Source of the DNA: Promineifilum sp.
GTDB lineage: Bacteria; Chloroflexota; Anaerolineae; Promineifilales; Promineifilaceae
Assembly: GCA_020634335.1 (NCBI GenBank)
Contig: JACKBY010000011.1
Span: 50,273 to 114,272, forward strand
Direction of reading: 5' to 3'
DNA length: 64,000 bases
The notes beneath the pieces were generated by a model that had not been told where the DNA came from, made no database searches, and worked only from the letters and a program-made list of their open reading frames with translations. Below, one piece after another: positions 51,701 to 59,425 of the stretch. Position 1 is the first letter of the stretch. Every line of letters starts with the position of its first letter. The translations under genes were made by a program, and so were the position numbers.

Positions 51701-52381
51701 TCACCCCTCATTGGGTGCAAACCGTTTCCAATGGCCTTCGGAGACCACCTCAACCGCTCCGTCGACCACTTTTATGGCAGTCTCATCGTCAATCGCGTAC
51801 GCCGGCCCCGCGATACCGGCGGCCCATTTTTCCGCGTTGACCAGGGTATTATGCGGCAGCATCTCGTGATCCAGGTGCGGAAAGATGGAGAAGTCCACGA
51901 TGCCCAGCGTGCGGTCGCCCCCGGTCGGCGGCTTCCACTGCACGAAGTCCTCTCCAATACGGGGGGTCATCACCATGCTCCCGGCGCTCAGCCCCACCCA
52001 GACCATCTCGCGCAGCGACGGTAGGAGATCCGCCAGCCCGGACTGCCGCATCCAATAGCCCAGGTACAAGGCGTCGCCGCCGTTTACCAGCAAGACGTCG
52101 GTCTCGCGGACCCAGCGCACCCAGCGCTCTTCGTCAATGCTGGGCAGCGCGGTGAGCTCCAGCACGCCCAATGACTTCCAACCCAATTCGCACATAGGGG
52201 TTTGGGGTTCTTGTCCGCTAATGAATCGCCATGCCGCGGCAGGAGGGACCTGGGGATGCCCGTAGCCCGCCGTTGGGATGCAAAGAGCGTTGGAGTCGGC
52301 AATCGGTTTGCCCAGCAGGTCAACCAGCGCGGCCTGAATGCTGGCGTTCTTGATGCCGGCCGAAGTGAGCAACAATTTCAT
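51701..52381 (-). CDS. Peptidase E-like protein (S51 / class I glutamine amidotransferase-like)
   Basis: Cytoplasmic protein of 226 residues. The nucleophile elbow GLSAGSMVM holds the candidate Ser; the NGGDALYLGYWM segment precedes it and FPHLDHEMLPHNT follows, as in alpha-aspartyl dipeptidases. Length is normal for the family. The likely role is hydrolysis of Asp-X dipeptides, but many relatives are uncharacterised. It sits 37 bp after the SH3-like lipoprotein gene in the same direction. Confidence 0.85.
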   Translation of the reverse strand: MKLLLTSAGIKNASIQAALVDLLGKPIADSNALCIPTAGYGHPQVPPAAAWRFISGQEPQTPMCELGWKSLGVLELTALPSIDEERWVRWVRETDVLLVNGGDALYLGYWMRQSGLADLLPSLREMVWVGLSAGSMVMTPRIGEDFVQWKPPTGGDRTLGIVDFSIFPHLDHEMLPHNTLVNAEKWAAGIAGPAYAIDDETAIKVVDGAVEVVSEGHWKRFAPNEG

Positions 52382-52418
52382 AATTCTTGTCCTTGTTTCT
52401 TGTCGCCGGGTGTGTATG

Positions 52419-53471
52419 TTAAGGCACGTCCACCGTCAGGCTGATCGTCCAATTGCATTGGGAGATGAACGTGTCTTCCTTGGGGAAGACGTTGACGTCG
52501 ATGTTGTAGTTGCCGTCGACGACCACGGGGCCGCCGTCGCCCCAGGTGAGCTGGCCGAACTGATTGCGGGGCCAATCGCGGCAAGTTGGCTCGCCGCCCT
52601 GGAAGATGCAGTAGCCGGCGGTGCGTTCGGTATGGGTATAACCGCTCTCGCGGACGGAGAACTCCACCCGCTCGATGCCCGCACCGTCGCCCGATTCGCC
52701 CGGCGGCGGGTCGAAGAGCTGGGCAAAGATGCGCAGCAGGAAGCGCGAGTCAGTCTGAAAATCGGAGTTGATGTCGGGATCGTCCAGACAGCCGGCCCCA
52801 CCGCTGACGTTGCGCAGATCGGGCGGCAGTGCGGCGACCGGCTGGGCGGTGGCCGTCGGCGTGGCGGTATTGGGCGGCCGCGGCGTAGCCGGCACGTTGG
52901 CCGGCGGCGGCAGCGTGGCCGGATCGACGGAGCAGCGCACGAACTGCGCCCCGGCGCTGAGCCAGGCTTGCTGGCCGCTGCCGACCACTTCCACCAGGAG
53001 CCACGCCCCTTGCGGGTTGCCGAAGGGCGTATAGGCCAGCGGTCGCAAGGCCGTGTTGGCTGCGGCGAACCCGACCGGCGGATCGTAGACCGTGCCCGGC
53101 CCGCCGCGCAGATTGACGCCCGAGACGACGGTGCAGGTCGGCGCAGCGGCGGTGGCCGGGGCGGCCGGGGTCGAGGTGGGCGGGGGCTGTGTGTCGGTGC
53201 CGGGCGCGGTCGTGGTCGCCGGCGGCGAATCAGGCGGTGTGACGGCGGGCGTGGGGACGGCCGGTAAGTCGGCCGGGGCCGTCGCGGTGCCGCCGGTCAG
53301 CGCGGCCACGGTCTGGGCCACGGCGATGGCCGCCACTGTCTGCTGTACGGAATTGGCGATCGCATCGCCGGTAGGTTGGGGTGTGGCCGCAACTTCGCCG
53401 CCACCGCCACCGCAAGCAGCAGTCATCAGCATTGCCGGCAGCACCAACAGAACCATCACGTATCTTTTCAT
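52419..53471 (-). CDS. Lipoprotein with SH3-like domain
   Basis: Exported lipoprotein of about 350 residues. The signal peptide ends in the lipobox MTAAC. A long Pro/Thr/Ala-rich tether follows, then a bacterial SH3-like domain (CTVVSGVNLRGGPGTVYDPP, about 112-180) and a C-terminal beta-rich domain with two or three Cys (about 230-350) that I do not recognise. It starts at the ATG at 53471, which overlaps the STAND gene's stop as TGATG, so it should be translated only after that gene. A GTG one codon earlier is possible. GGAGG precedes both. Confidence 0.85.
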   Translation of the reverse strand: MKRYVMVLLVLPAMLMTAACGGGGGEVAATPQPTGDAIANSVQQTVAAIAVAQTVAALTGGTATAPADLPAVPTPAVTPPDSPPATTTAPGTDTQPPPTSTPAAPATAAAPTCTVVSGVNLRGGPGTVYDPPVGFAAANTALRPLAYTPFGNPQGAWLLVEVVGSGQQAWLSAGAQFVRCSVDPATLPPPANVPATPRPPNTATPTATAQPVAALPPDLRNVSGGAGCLDDPDINSDFQTDSRFLLRIFAQLFDPPPGESGDGAGIERVEFSVRESGYTHTERTAGYCIFQGGEPTCRDWPRNQFGQLTWGDGGPVVVDGNYNIDVNVFPKEDTFISQCNWTISLTVDVP

Positions 53472-56380
53472 CACCCACCTCCCGCAGCCTTAGTCAGCGC
53501 TTCGATGCGCGGCCGGCATAACCTGCCCACGATCGCGTCCAGCATGAAATCAAATGGAAATTGCTCCTGCACGGCGGCGCAGGCCTCGTAGCTGGCAACC
53601 GCCTGCCCGTAGGCTTCGGTCGCCGCCGCCTGATCGCCCCGCTCCGCCAATAAAAATCCACGCCACTCATAGGCCGTGCCCAGGGCCTGATGGGCCTGGG
53701 CGATCTGGCGGTAGTTGCCGGAGGCGATCAGCGGCCCCACGCCCCGTTCCAGGCGCGAGATGGCCTCGTCAACGGCGGCCTGGGCGTCGTCGACCGAGCC
53801 GAGACGATATTGGGCGTCGGCCAGCAACCGCAGGGCAATGCCCGCCTCATAGTTAGCGAGGCTGGCGACAGGCACGCCGTAAATATCGAGCAGTTCAGGC
53901 CCGGCAGCCAGTGGTTCATAGGCTTGCAGCGCCAGACGGGCCTCGGCCGCGGCGTCCTCCACGGCGGCCACGCGGTCGCCGCTGAAGTCCTCGGCCGTCG
54001 AGGCGTCCAGTTGGGCCTGCGCGCGCAAATAATGGATGCTGCCCGCGCCGATCTGCGCCCGCGCGTTGTCGGGGTTGATCGACAGCGCCCGGTCGAAGGC
54101 GACCTCGGCCGCCGCCAACCGGTCGGGATCAACGCCGTCATCTTGCTGCGCCAGATAGAGGTTGCTCTGGCCGATAAAGTAATGGGCCATATCCAGGTCA
54201 GGGGCAAGCTCCACGGCGCGCTCAAATTGGGCCAGGGCAAGCTCCTCCTCACCCAGGATCTGCTGTTCTAGGCCGAGCATTACCCGCGCCGCGGCTCGCG
54301 CATACGGGTTCAGCCGTAGCCAGACCTCATCACCCGGCTCGTCGACGTTGAAAACAGGGATATCGCTGACCAGTTCGTAGATGCCGGCGACGCGAACCAC
54401 GTCGGCGCCATATCGCGGCCGGGCATAGATATGCGCCGTCAGCGCGCCGAAGTCACCGTTCGGCTCGACGGTGCCGTAGACGATCATGTCGGCGTTGATC
54501 TGCTCGGCCCGCACCTCCGGCTCAACTGCCCCGTTTATTCCCTCCGCAACGACGCCCACGGGCACGTGACCGGGGCTGGCCGGGCCGTCGAACCAAACGG
54601 CCAGGTCCAGACTCGATTCGCCGGCCAGCACGACGCCGATCTGCTCGGCGATGCGCCGGCCACCGTCGCCGTGGGTCAATCGACCAGCCTCATCGAGTAT
54701 GGCGAATTCACCCACAGCCACCTTGAAATCTCCGGTCATGGTCTCGATCGGCGGATCGAAAACGCCCTGACTGTAGAGCACGGCGGCCACGACCCCCAGC
54801 AGCAACAAGACCGACAGACCCGCCAGCACGCGCTGGTTGCGGGCGGCTCGCGCCAGACGTGCGGCGCGGGCTGCCTCCTCTTGGACTGCGACCCGGCCGG
54901 CGTCGAGGAACTCGGTCTCGACCACGCTCAGGGGATCGGGCGGGTCGGCCGTCCAGGCCAGAGCCTGCTCCAGCTTGGCCCCGCGATAGAGCGCGCCAGG
55001 ATCGCGGTTCAGGTTCAGCCAGTCGTTGACGTCGGCCGTCAATTGGCGGTGGCGGATGAGACCCTCGCGATCCTGATTCAACCAGTCGCGCAGCGTGGGC
55101 CATTCGCGGATGAGCGCCTCGTGACACACCTCGACGACCTTGACTTCGCCCGGCGGGATGAAATCGGTCATCACCAGGCGCGAGTCGACCAGAATATTGA
55201 GGACGGCCTCCAGTGTGGGCACGTCGGTAGAGCGAGTAATGAGTTCGCTGAACAGGGCGCGGCGGCGGGTGTCGGGCGTCTCGCTGTCGACGCTCTCGCC
55301 CAGTTCGGTCAGGCGCATGAAAATCATGCGGGCGATGGGCTGCTGGGCGGCCGTCAGCCGTTGGCGGAAGACCGTCTCGGCCGTCTTGGCAATGGCCCCG
55401 CGCACGCCGCCGGACTCCTTGTAGCCGGAGAGGGTCATGGTGCGGCCGCGACGCCGCTGCCAGGTCTCCAGCAGGGCGTGGGAGAGCAACGGCAGCGCCC
55501 CCGGCTCGTCGCCCACGTCGTCGAGCATCAGCTCGACCAGCCCCTCCTGAATCTTCCAGTCGTCGCGGGCGGCGGGCAGCACGATGACACGGAACAGCTC
55601 GTCGCGGCTCATCGCGCCGATGTATTCCTGCCGGCGCGACACCAGCTCGCGCAACCCCTCGTACTGGGCGCAACGGTCGTAGAAGTCGGCCCGCAGGACG
55701 ATGACGACGTAGACGGGCGCGTCGCCGGCGACGGCCGTCACCAGATTATCAATGAAGGCTTGCCGCTCTCCCTCGTGGCGGCTCAGGGAAAAGAGTTCCT
55801 CGAACTGATCAATGACAAGGAGCAGTTGGGGGTGGGCCGTACCCAGCAGGTCGGGCGCGAAGGCAGCCAGCGCCCCCGGCTCAGCGACCAACCGGTCGCG
55901 CAGCGCGGTCACGGCGGCCGGCTCCGAGTCGGGCAACAGAGCGACAGCCAGCGCGTCGAGCGGGTGGGTAGTGGGAGTCAGGACGCAGATGAGCCATTGA
56001 TCCGACCCCGCGGGCGGCAATGCGCCGTCGGCCAGCGGCTTGCCTTGCCGCAGCGCGGGAACCAGCCCGGCGCGCACCAGCGACGACTTGCCGCTGCCCG
56101 ATGCGCCGATGACGGCCAGGAAGCGGGTCTCGCGCAGGCGCTCGGACAGCCGCGCCGTTAGTGCCTCGCGACCGAGAAAGTGCGGGGCGTCGGCCTCGTC
56201 GAAGTATTGCAGGCCTTTGTAGGGCGGCGCGCCCGGCTCAGGGGGCAACCCCTCGATGTCCTGGACGGCCGACGAGTTGACGAACGTCGACTCGATGTTG
56301 AGGATCGCCCCGCGAAAATCACCGGAGAGGTTATAGGTCTTGTCGCCGACCGGATTGTTGTCAGGTTGCGTGGCGCTCAT
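53471..56380 (-). CDS. STAND NTPase with membrane span and C-terminal TPRs
   Basis: A 969-residue signalling protein. A short N-terminal segment (VGDKTYNLSGDFRGAILNIE) precedes the nSTAND1-type opening PYKGLQYFDEADAPHFLGRE. The NTPase has Walker A GASGSGKSS (92-100) and Walker B LLLVIDQFEELF (about 186-197); helical regulatory domains follow. One membrane span lies near 520-545. The exterior part has a mixed alpha/beta domain (about 550-690) and TPR-like repeats to the end. WD40 repeats, common in this position, are absent. It lies 24 bp after mnhG. Its trigger and output are unknown. Confidence 0.87.
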   Translation of the reverse strand: MSATQPDNNPVGDKTYNLSGDFRGAILNIESTFVNSSAVQDIEGLPPEPGAPPYKGLQYFDEADAPHFLGREALTARLSERLRETRFLAVIGASGSGKSSLVRAGLVPALRQGKPLADGALPPAGSDQWLICVLTPTTHPLDALAVALLPDSEPAAVTALRDRLVAEPGALAAFAPDLLGTAHPQLLLVIDQFEELFSLSRHEGERQAFIDNLVTAVAGDAPVYVVIVLRADFYDRCAQYEGLRELVSRRQEYIGAMSRDELFRVIVLPAARDDWKIQEGLVELMLDDVGDEPGALPLLSHALLETWQRRRGRTMTLSGYKESGGVRGAIAKTAETVFRQRLTAAQQPIARMIFMRLTELGESVDSETPDTRRRALFSELITRSTDVPTLEAVLNILVDSRLVMTDFIPPGEVKVVEVCHEALIREWPTLRDWLNQDREGLIRHRQLTADVNDWLNLNRDPGALYRGAKLEQALAWTADPPDPLSVVETEFLDAGRVAVQEEAARAARLARAARNQRVLAGLSVLLLLGVVAAVLYSQGVFDPPIETMTGDFKVAVGEFAILDEAGRLTHGDGGRRIAEQIGVVLAGESSLDLAVWFDGPASPGHVPVGVVAEGINGAVEPEVRAEQINADMIVYGTVEPNGDFGALTAHIYARPRYGADVVRVAGIYELVSDIPVFNVDEPGDEVWLRLNPYARAAARVMLGLEQQILGEEELALAQFERAVELAPDLDMAHYFIGQSNLYLAQQDDGVDPDRLAAAEVAFDRALSINPDNARAQIGAGSIHYLRAQAQLDASTAEDFSGDRVAAVEDAAAEARLALQAYEPLAAGPELLDIYGVPVASLANYEAGIALRLLADAQYRLGSVDDAQAAVDEAISRLERGVGPLIASGNYRQIAQAHQALGTAYEWRGFLLAERGDQAAATEAYGQAVASYEACAAVQEQFPFDFMLDAIVGRLCRPRIEALTKAAGGG

Positions 56381-56404
56381 GGTTTGGGCAAGGGTGAAGA
56401 CGTA

Positions 56405-56746
56405 TTAGTTATCGTCGGCCTGGCTTTGGGCAGCGGCCAGATCGTCGCGTATGGCGTTCTTCATGGGCAGGCCGATGCGATAGGCGGCCGAGGATATGAC
56501 ATGGGCGGAGACGGGGCCGGTGACCATCAACAGCGCCATGAGCAAGAGGGCGCGGCCCCAGCCCAACGGCGTCCACACGGCGGCGGCCACCAGCAGCAGC
56601 ACTGCCCCATAGATGCCGACTTTGCCGGTGGCGTGCAACCGGCTATAGACGTCGGGCAGGCGCACCATGCCCAGCACGCCGGCCAGCGAAAAAAAAGTGC
56701 CTACCATGATCGCCAGAATAGCCACCAGCGCACGAATGTCTTCCAT
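56405..56746 (-). CDS. mnhG: Na+/H+ antiporter subunit G
   Basis: Small membrane subunit of 113 residues with three spans and the family segment FFSLAGVLGMVRLPDVYSRL followed by HATGKVG. It is the last gene of the mnh/mrp operon. It belongs to a membrane complex that exchanges sodium (or other monovalent cations) for protons. Confidence 0.93.
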   Translation of the reverse strand: MEDIRALVAILAIMVGTFFSLAGVLGMVRLPDVYSRLHATGKVGIYGAVLLLVAAAVWTPLGWGRALLLMALLMVTGPVSAHVISSAAYRIGLPMKNAIRDDLAAAQSQADDN

Positions 56747-56761
56747 AAATAACAGCTATCC

Positions 56762-57037
56762 CTAAAACATTTGCTCGTCGGCCAGGTACTTGGCCATCGC
56801 CACGGTGCTGATGAAGCCCAGCGCGGCCAGCGCCAGCGCCAGGTCGATGAACAGACTGTCGCGCTGGATGATGGACAGTAAAATCAATATCGAGATGAGC
56901 AGGGTGGTGACCAGATCGACGCCCACCAGACGGTCGCCGACCGTCTGGCCGCGCCAGATGCGCCAGACGACCACGGCCAGCATGCCTATGTGGATGACTA
57001 ATGCGGTGGAGGCCACGTCCCTCAATAGCTCGTTCAT
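56762..57037 (-). CDS. mnhF: Na+/H+ antiporter subunit F
   Basis: 91 residues, three spans. RIWRGQTVGDRLVGVDLVTT is the MnhF signature region with its conserved Asp. It lies between mnhE and mnhG with short gaps, in the canonical order. Confidence 0.93.
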   Translation of the reverse strand: MNELLRDVASTALVIHIGMLAVVVWRIWRGQTVGDRLVGVDLVTTLLISILILLSIIQRDSLFIDLALALAALGFISTVAMAKYLADEQMF

Positions 57038-57094
57038 TGGTTACAGTATAACGCCTGCGTCAAGAGTAAATAGCCCCCGCCCGGCGCGATAAAT

Positions 57095-57577
57095 TTAGGG
57101 AAAAATCTCGTTGAGCAATTCGATCCGCAAGTCGTGGGCGTCCTTGATATAGGTTTCGGCATGGGTCGCATCCAGGCAATGCGTGTACATCATATGGTCA
57201 TCGTCAATCTCGACGACCAACTCGCCCGGCGTCAGCGAGACCGCATGCGCGCTCAGGGCAATGCCCAGGTCAGTATTCGTCTCCGCGGGTATAGCCACGA
57301 TGCCTGGCCGGATGGGCAAAGAAGGCGACAGCACGATGCGGGCCACTTGCACGCCGCTAACGACCATATCGTAGCCCAGAGTCAGCACGTAGCGCGCCGA
57401 CGCCACCACGGAACGCAGCGGCCGGCGCGGCTGCGTCGGCCGGCGCGGCGGTCGAATCAAGGCCACAACGCCCCCGGCCAGCAGCAGCCCGACGACGATA
57501 TTGCTCGGCTCCAGGTTGGACGTGAGCGCCAGGTAAACCAGAGCGAGCGCCACTATCCACCGCAAGTAAATCACCAT
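57095..57577 (-). CDS. mnhE: Na+/H+ antiporter subunit E
   Basis: About 160 residues with two N-terminal spans and a cytoplasmic beta-rich tail; AIPAETNTDLGIALSAHAVS followed by LTPGEL is typical of the family. I start at the ATG at 57577, five bases after mnhD ends; the open frame upstream overlaps mnhD and is not protein-like. Confidence 0.92.
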   Translation of the reverse strand: MVIYLRWIVALALVYLALTSNLEPSNIVVGLLLAGGVVALIRPPRRPTQPRRPLRSVVASARYVLTLGYDMVVSGVQVARIVLSPSLPIRPGIVAIPAETNTDLGIALSAHAVSLTPGELVVEIDDDHMMYTHCLDATHAETYIKDAHDLRIELLNEIFP

Positions 57578-57582
57578 AGGCC

Positions 57583-59085
57583 CTATCCCCCGGTTCCACC
57601 GACGGCGGCGATGTAAAGCGCCGGATCCATCAACCACAGGCTAACGTCCGAGGCCACCTTGACCAACGGCTCGGCCCAGAGACCGAATAGCAGCACCAGC
57701 CCGATGAGCAGCGCTGGAGCCACCAGGCTATCGCCGGTCGGTTTCAGCCGCGTTTCGGCGGGCGGCGCGTGCCACCAAATCGTCTGGAAAGATCGAATAA
57801 CGTAGACAAGGGTGAGAATGCTCGCCAATCCGATAATGAGCAGGGGCACAAACCTCGCCGCCTCGATGCCGCTACGGAACAACAGCAGCTTACTGATGAA
57901 TCCGTTGGTCGGCGGGATGCCGCTGAGGCCCAGGCCACCCAGGAAAAAGAGAACTCCGGCCGCCGGCAACTGCCGCCCCACGCCGGTCACGACATCGAAT
58001 GAGGCCGACTTGACCGGAGCGCGGCTCGCCACATAGCCGGCCAGCATCAGCATGGCCGCCTTGATCAGGCTGTGGTTGAAGGAAAAAACGACCGCAGCCA
58101 TGAGCGCTGGAGCCGTGCCCCAGCCAATGCCGACCAGGATGAAACCGACCTGGGCCAGCGTGGAATAGGCCAACATGCGCTTGACGTTGTGGGTGCCGAC
58201 GGCCGACAGACCGCCAAACACCACGCCCACCACGCCCAGCACCAGCAAAATGGCCCGGATGAGCGGCGCCTGGGCCACGAACAACAACGTCGTCATGCGC
58301 AAGAAACCATAGACACCCACCTTGACGACCACCGACGACAGCATGGCGCTGACGGCCGTCGGGGCTGCGGCGTGGAAGTCCGGCTGCCAAAAGTGGAACG
58401 GGAACACCGCGCTCTTGATCATGAACGTTGCCATCAGCAAGGCGATGGCGGCCGTGGTCAGGCTGCCGTCTGGCCGGGCGGCGATGCGCCCGGCCAGATC
58501 AGCCATGTTCAGCGTACCGTAGGACACGTAGAGCGAGCCGATTGCCAGCAACATAAAGGTCGAGGCCAGCAGGCTCATGTAGAAGTATTTGTAGGCCGCC
58601 TCGGTGCCGTAGCGATCGTCGGACGCGGCCGTCAGGGTTGCCCCGGAGATGACGAGCAGCTCGGCAAAGACAAACAGGTTGAACAGGTCGCCGGTCAGAA
58701 AAGCCCCGGTCAGCCCAGTCGACAGCAACAGGAAAAGCGGATAGAAGGGGGGATAACGGATGATCGCGTCCTTGCTGCCTAACGCGTAGATAAGGCCGGC
58801 GCACAATACGAGCTGGCTCATGACGACGAAAAGGGCGGACAACGGATCGCCGACCAGCGAGATGCCATAGGGAAAGCGCCACCCCCCCACCTGCAATACC
58901 ACAGCCTCGCCGCCGGTTATCACGCGCGCCAACAGCAGGGCGCTAAAGGCCAGGCTAAGGCCCATCGTGCCCGCCGCCCCATAGGCCTGAACGCGCCCCC
59001 ACCGCCGGAGCAGCAAAGCCAGCATGGCCCCTACCAGCGGCGTCGCAATGGGTAACAGGACGAGATGGGTGTCAATGAACGACAT
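57583..59085 (-). CDS. mnhD: Na+/H+ antiporter subunit D
   Basis: Antiporter-like subunit of about 500 residues and some 14 spans, related to NuoL/M/N. A conserved Glu lies in LFNLFVFAELLVISG and Lys residues in TFMIKSAVFPFHFWQPDFHA and FNHSLIKAAMLML. These residues form the proton path in the family. The start at 59085 follows the mnhC stop by four bases. Confidence 0.93.
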   Translation of the reverse strand: MSFIDTHLVLLPIATPLVGAMLALLLRRWGRVQAYGAAGTMGLSLAFSALLLARVITGGEAVVLQVGGWRFPYGISLVGDPLSALFVVMSQLVLCAGLIYALGSKDAIIRYPPFYPLFLLLSTGLTGAFLTGDLFNLFVFAELLVISGATLTAASDDRYGTEAAYKYFYMSLLASTFMLLAIGSLYVSYGTLNMADLAGRIAARPDGSLTTAAIALLMATFMIKSAVFPFHFWQPDFHAAAPTAVSAMLSSVVVKVGVYGFLRMTTLLFVAQAPLIRAILLVLGVVGVVFGGLSAVGTHNVKRMLAYSTLAQVGFILVGIGWGTAPALMAAVVFSFNHSLIKAAMLMLAGYVASRAPVKSASFDVVTGVGRQLPAAGVLFFLGGLGLSGIPPTNGFISKLLLFRSGIEAARFVPLLIIGLASILTLVYVIRSFQTIWWHAPPAETRLKPTGDSLVAPALLIGLVLLFGLWAEPLVKVASDVSLWLMDPALYIAAVGGTGG

Positions 59086-59089
59086 GGCG

Positions 59090-59422
59090 CTAATGCTTGA
59101 GTCCTTGCACGTCATCCATGTCGGCCGTCTCGTAGCGCGACGAGATGATGTAGAGCATCGACAGCACAAAGGCCGTGCCGCCCATGCTGATCACGATGGC
59201 CGTCAGGACGAGCGCCTGCGGCAGCGCATCGCTGCGCTGGCCGGTGGTCGTGGTATAAGCCGCCACCGTCCCGTCATAGGCCCCCGTGCTGAGCAGAAAC
59301 AGATTGACCGCGTTAGCCAGGATGATCAACCCGATAGTCGAGCGGATGATGTTACGCCTTAACATCTGAAAGATGCCGATGGCGAAAAGCAAGCCCACGG
59401 TCAGTGCCGTCAAAAGTTCCAT
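59090..59422 (-). CDS. mnhC: Na+/H+ antiporter subunit C
   Basis: 110 residues, three spans, NuoK-like. LRRNIIRSTIGLIILANAVN and DALPQALVLTAIVISMG are the family segments. It starts three bases after the fused AB subunit ends. Confidence 0.93.
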   Translation of the reverse strand: MELLTALTVGLLFAIGIFQMLRRNIIRSTIGLIILANAVNLFLLSTGAYDGTVAAYTTTTGQRSDALPQALVLTAIVISMGGTAFVLSMLYIISSRYETADMDDVQGLKH

Positions 59423-59425
59423 TGT

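Noticed and set aside
54431..56161. 576-codon plus-strand open frame
   Set aside because: Antisense to the STAND gene; no motifs and biased composition.
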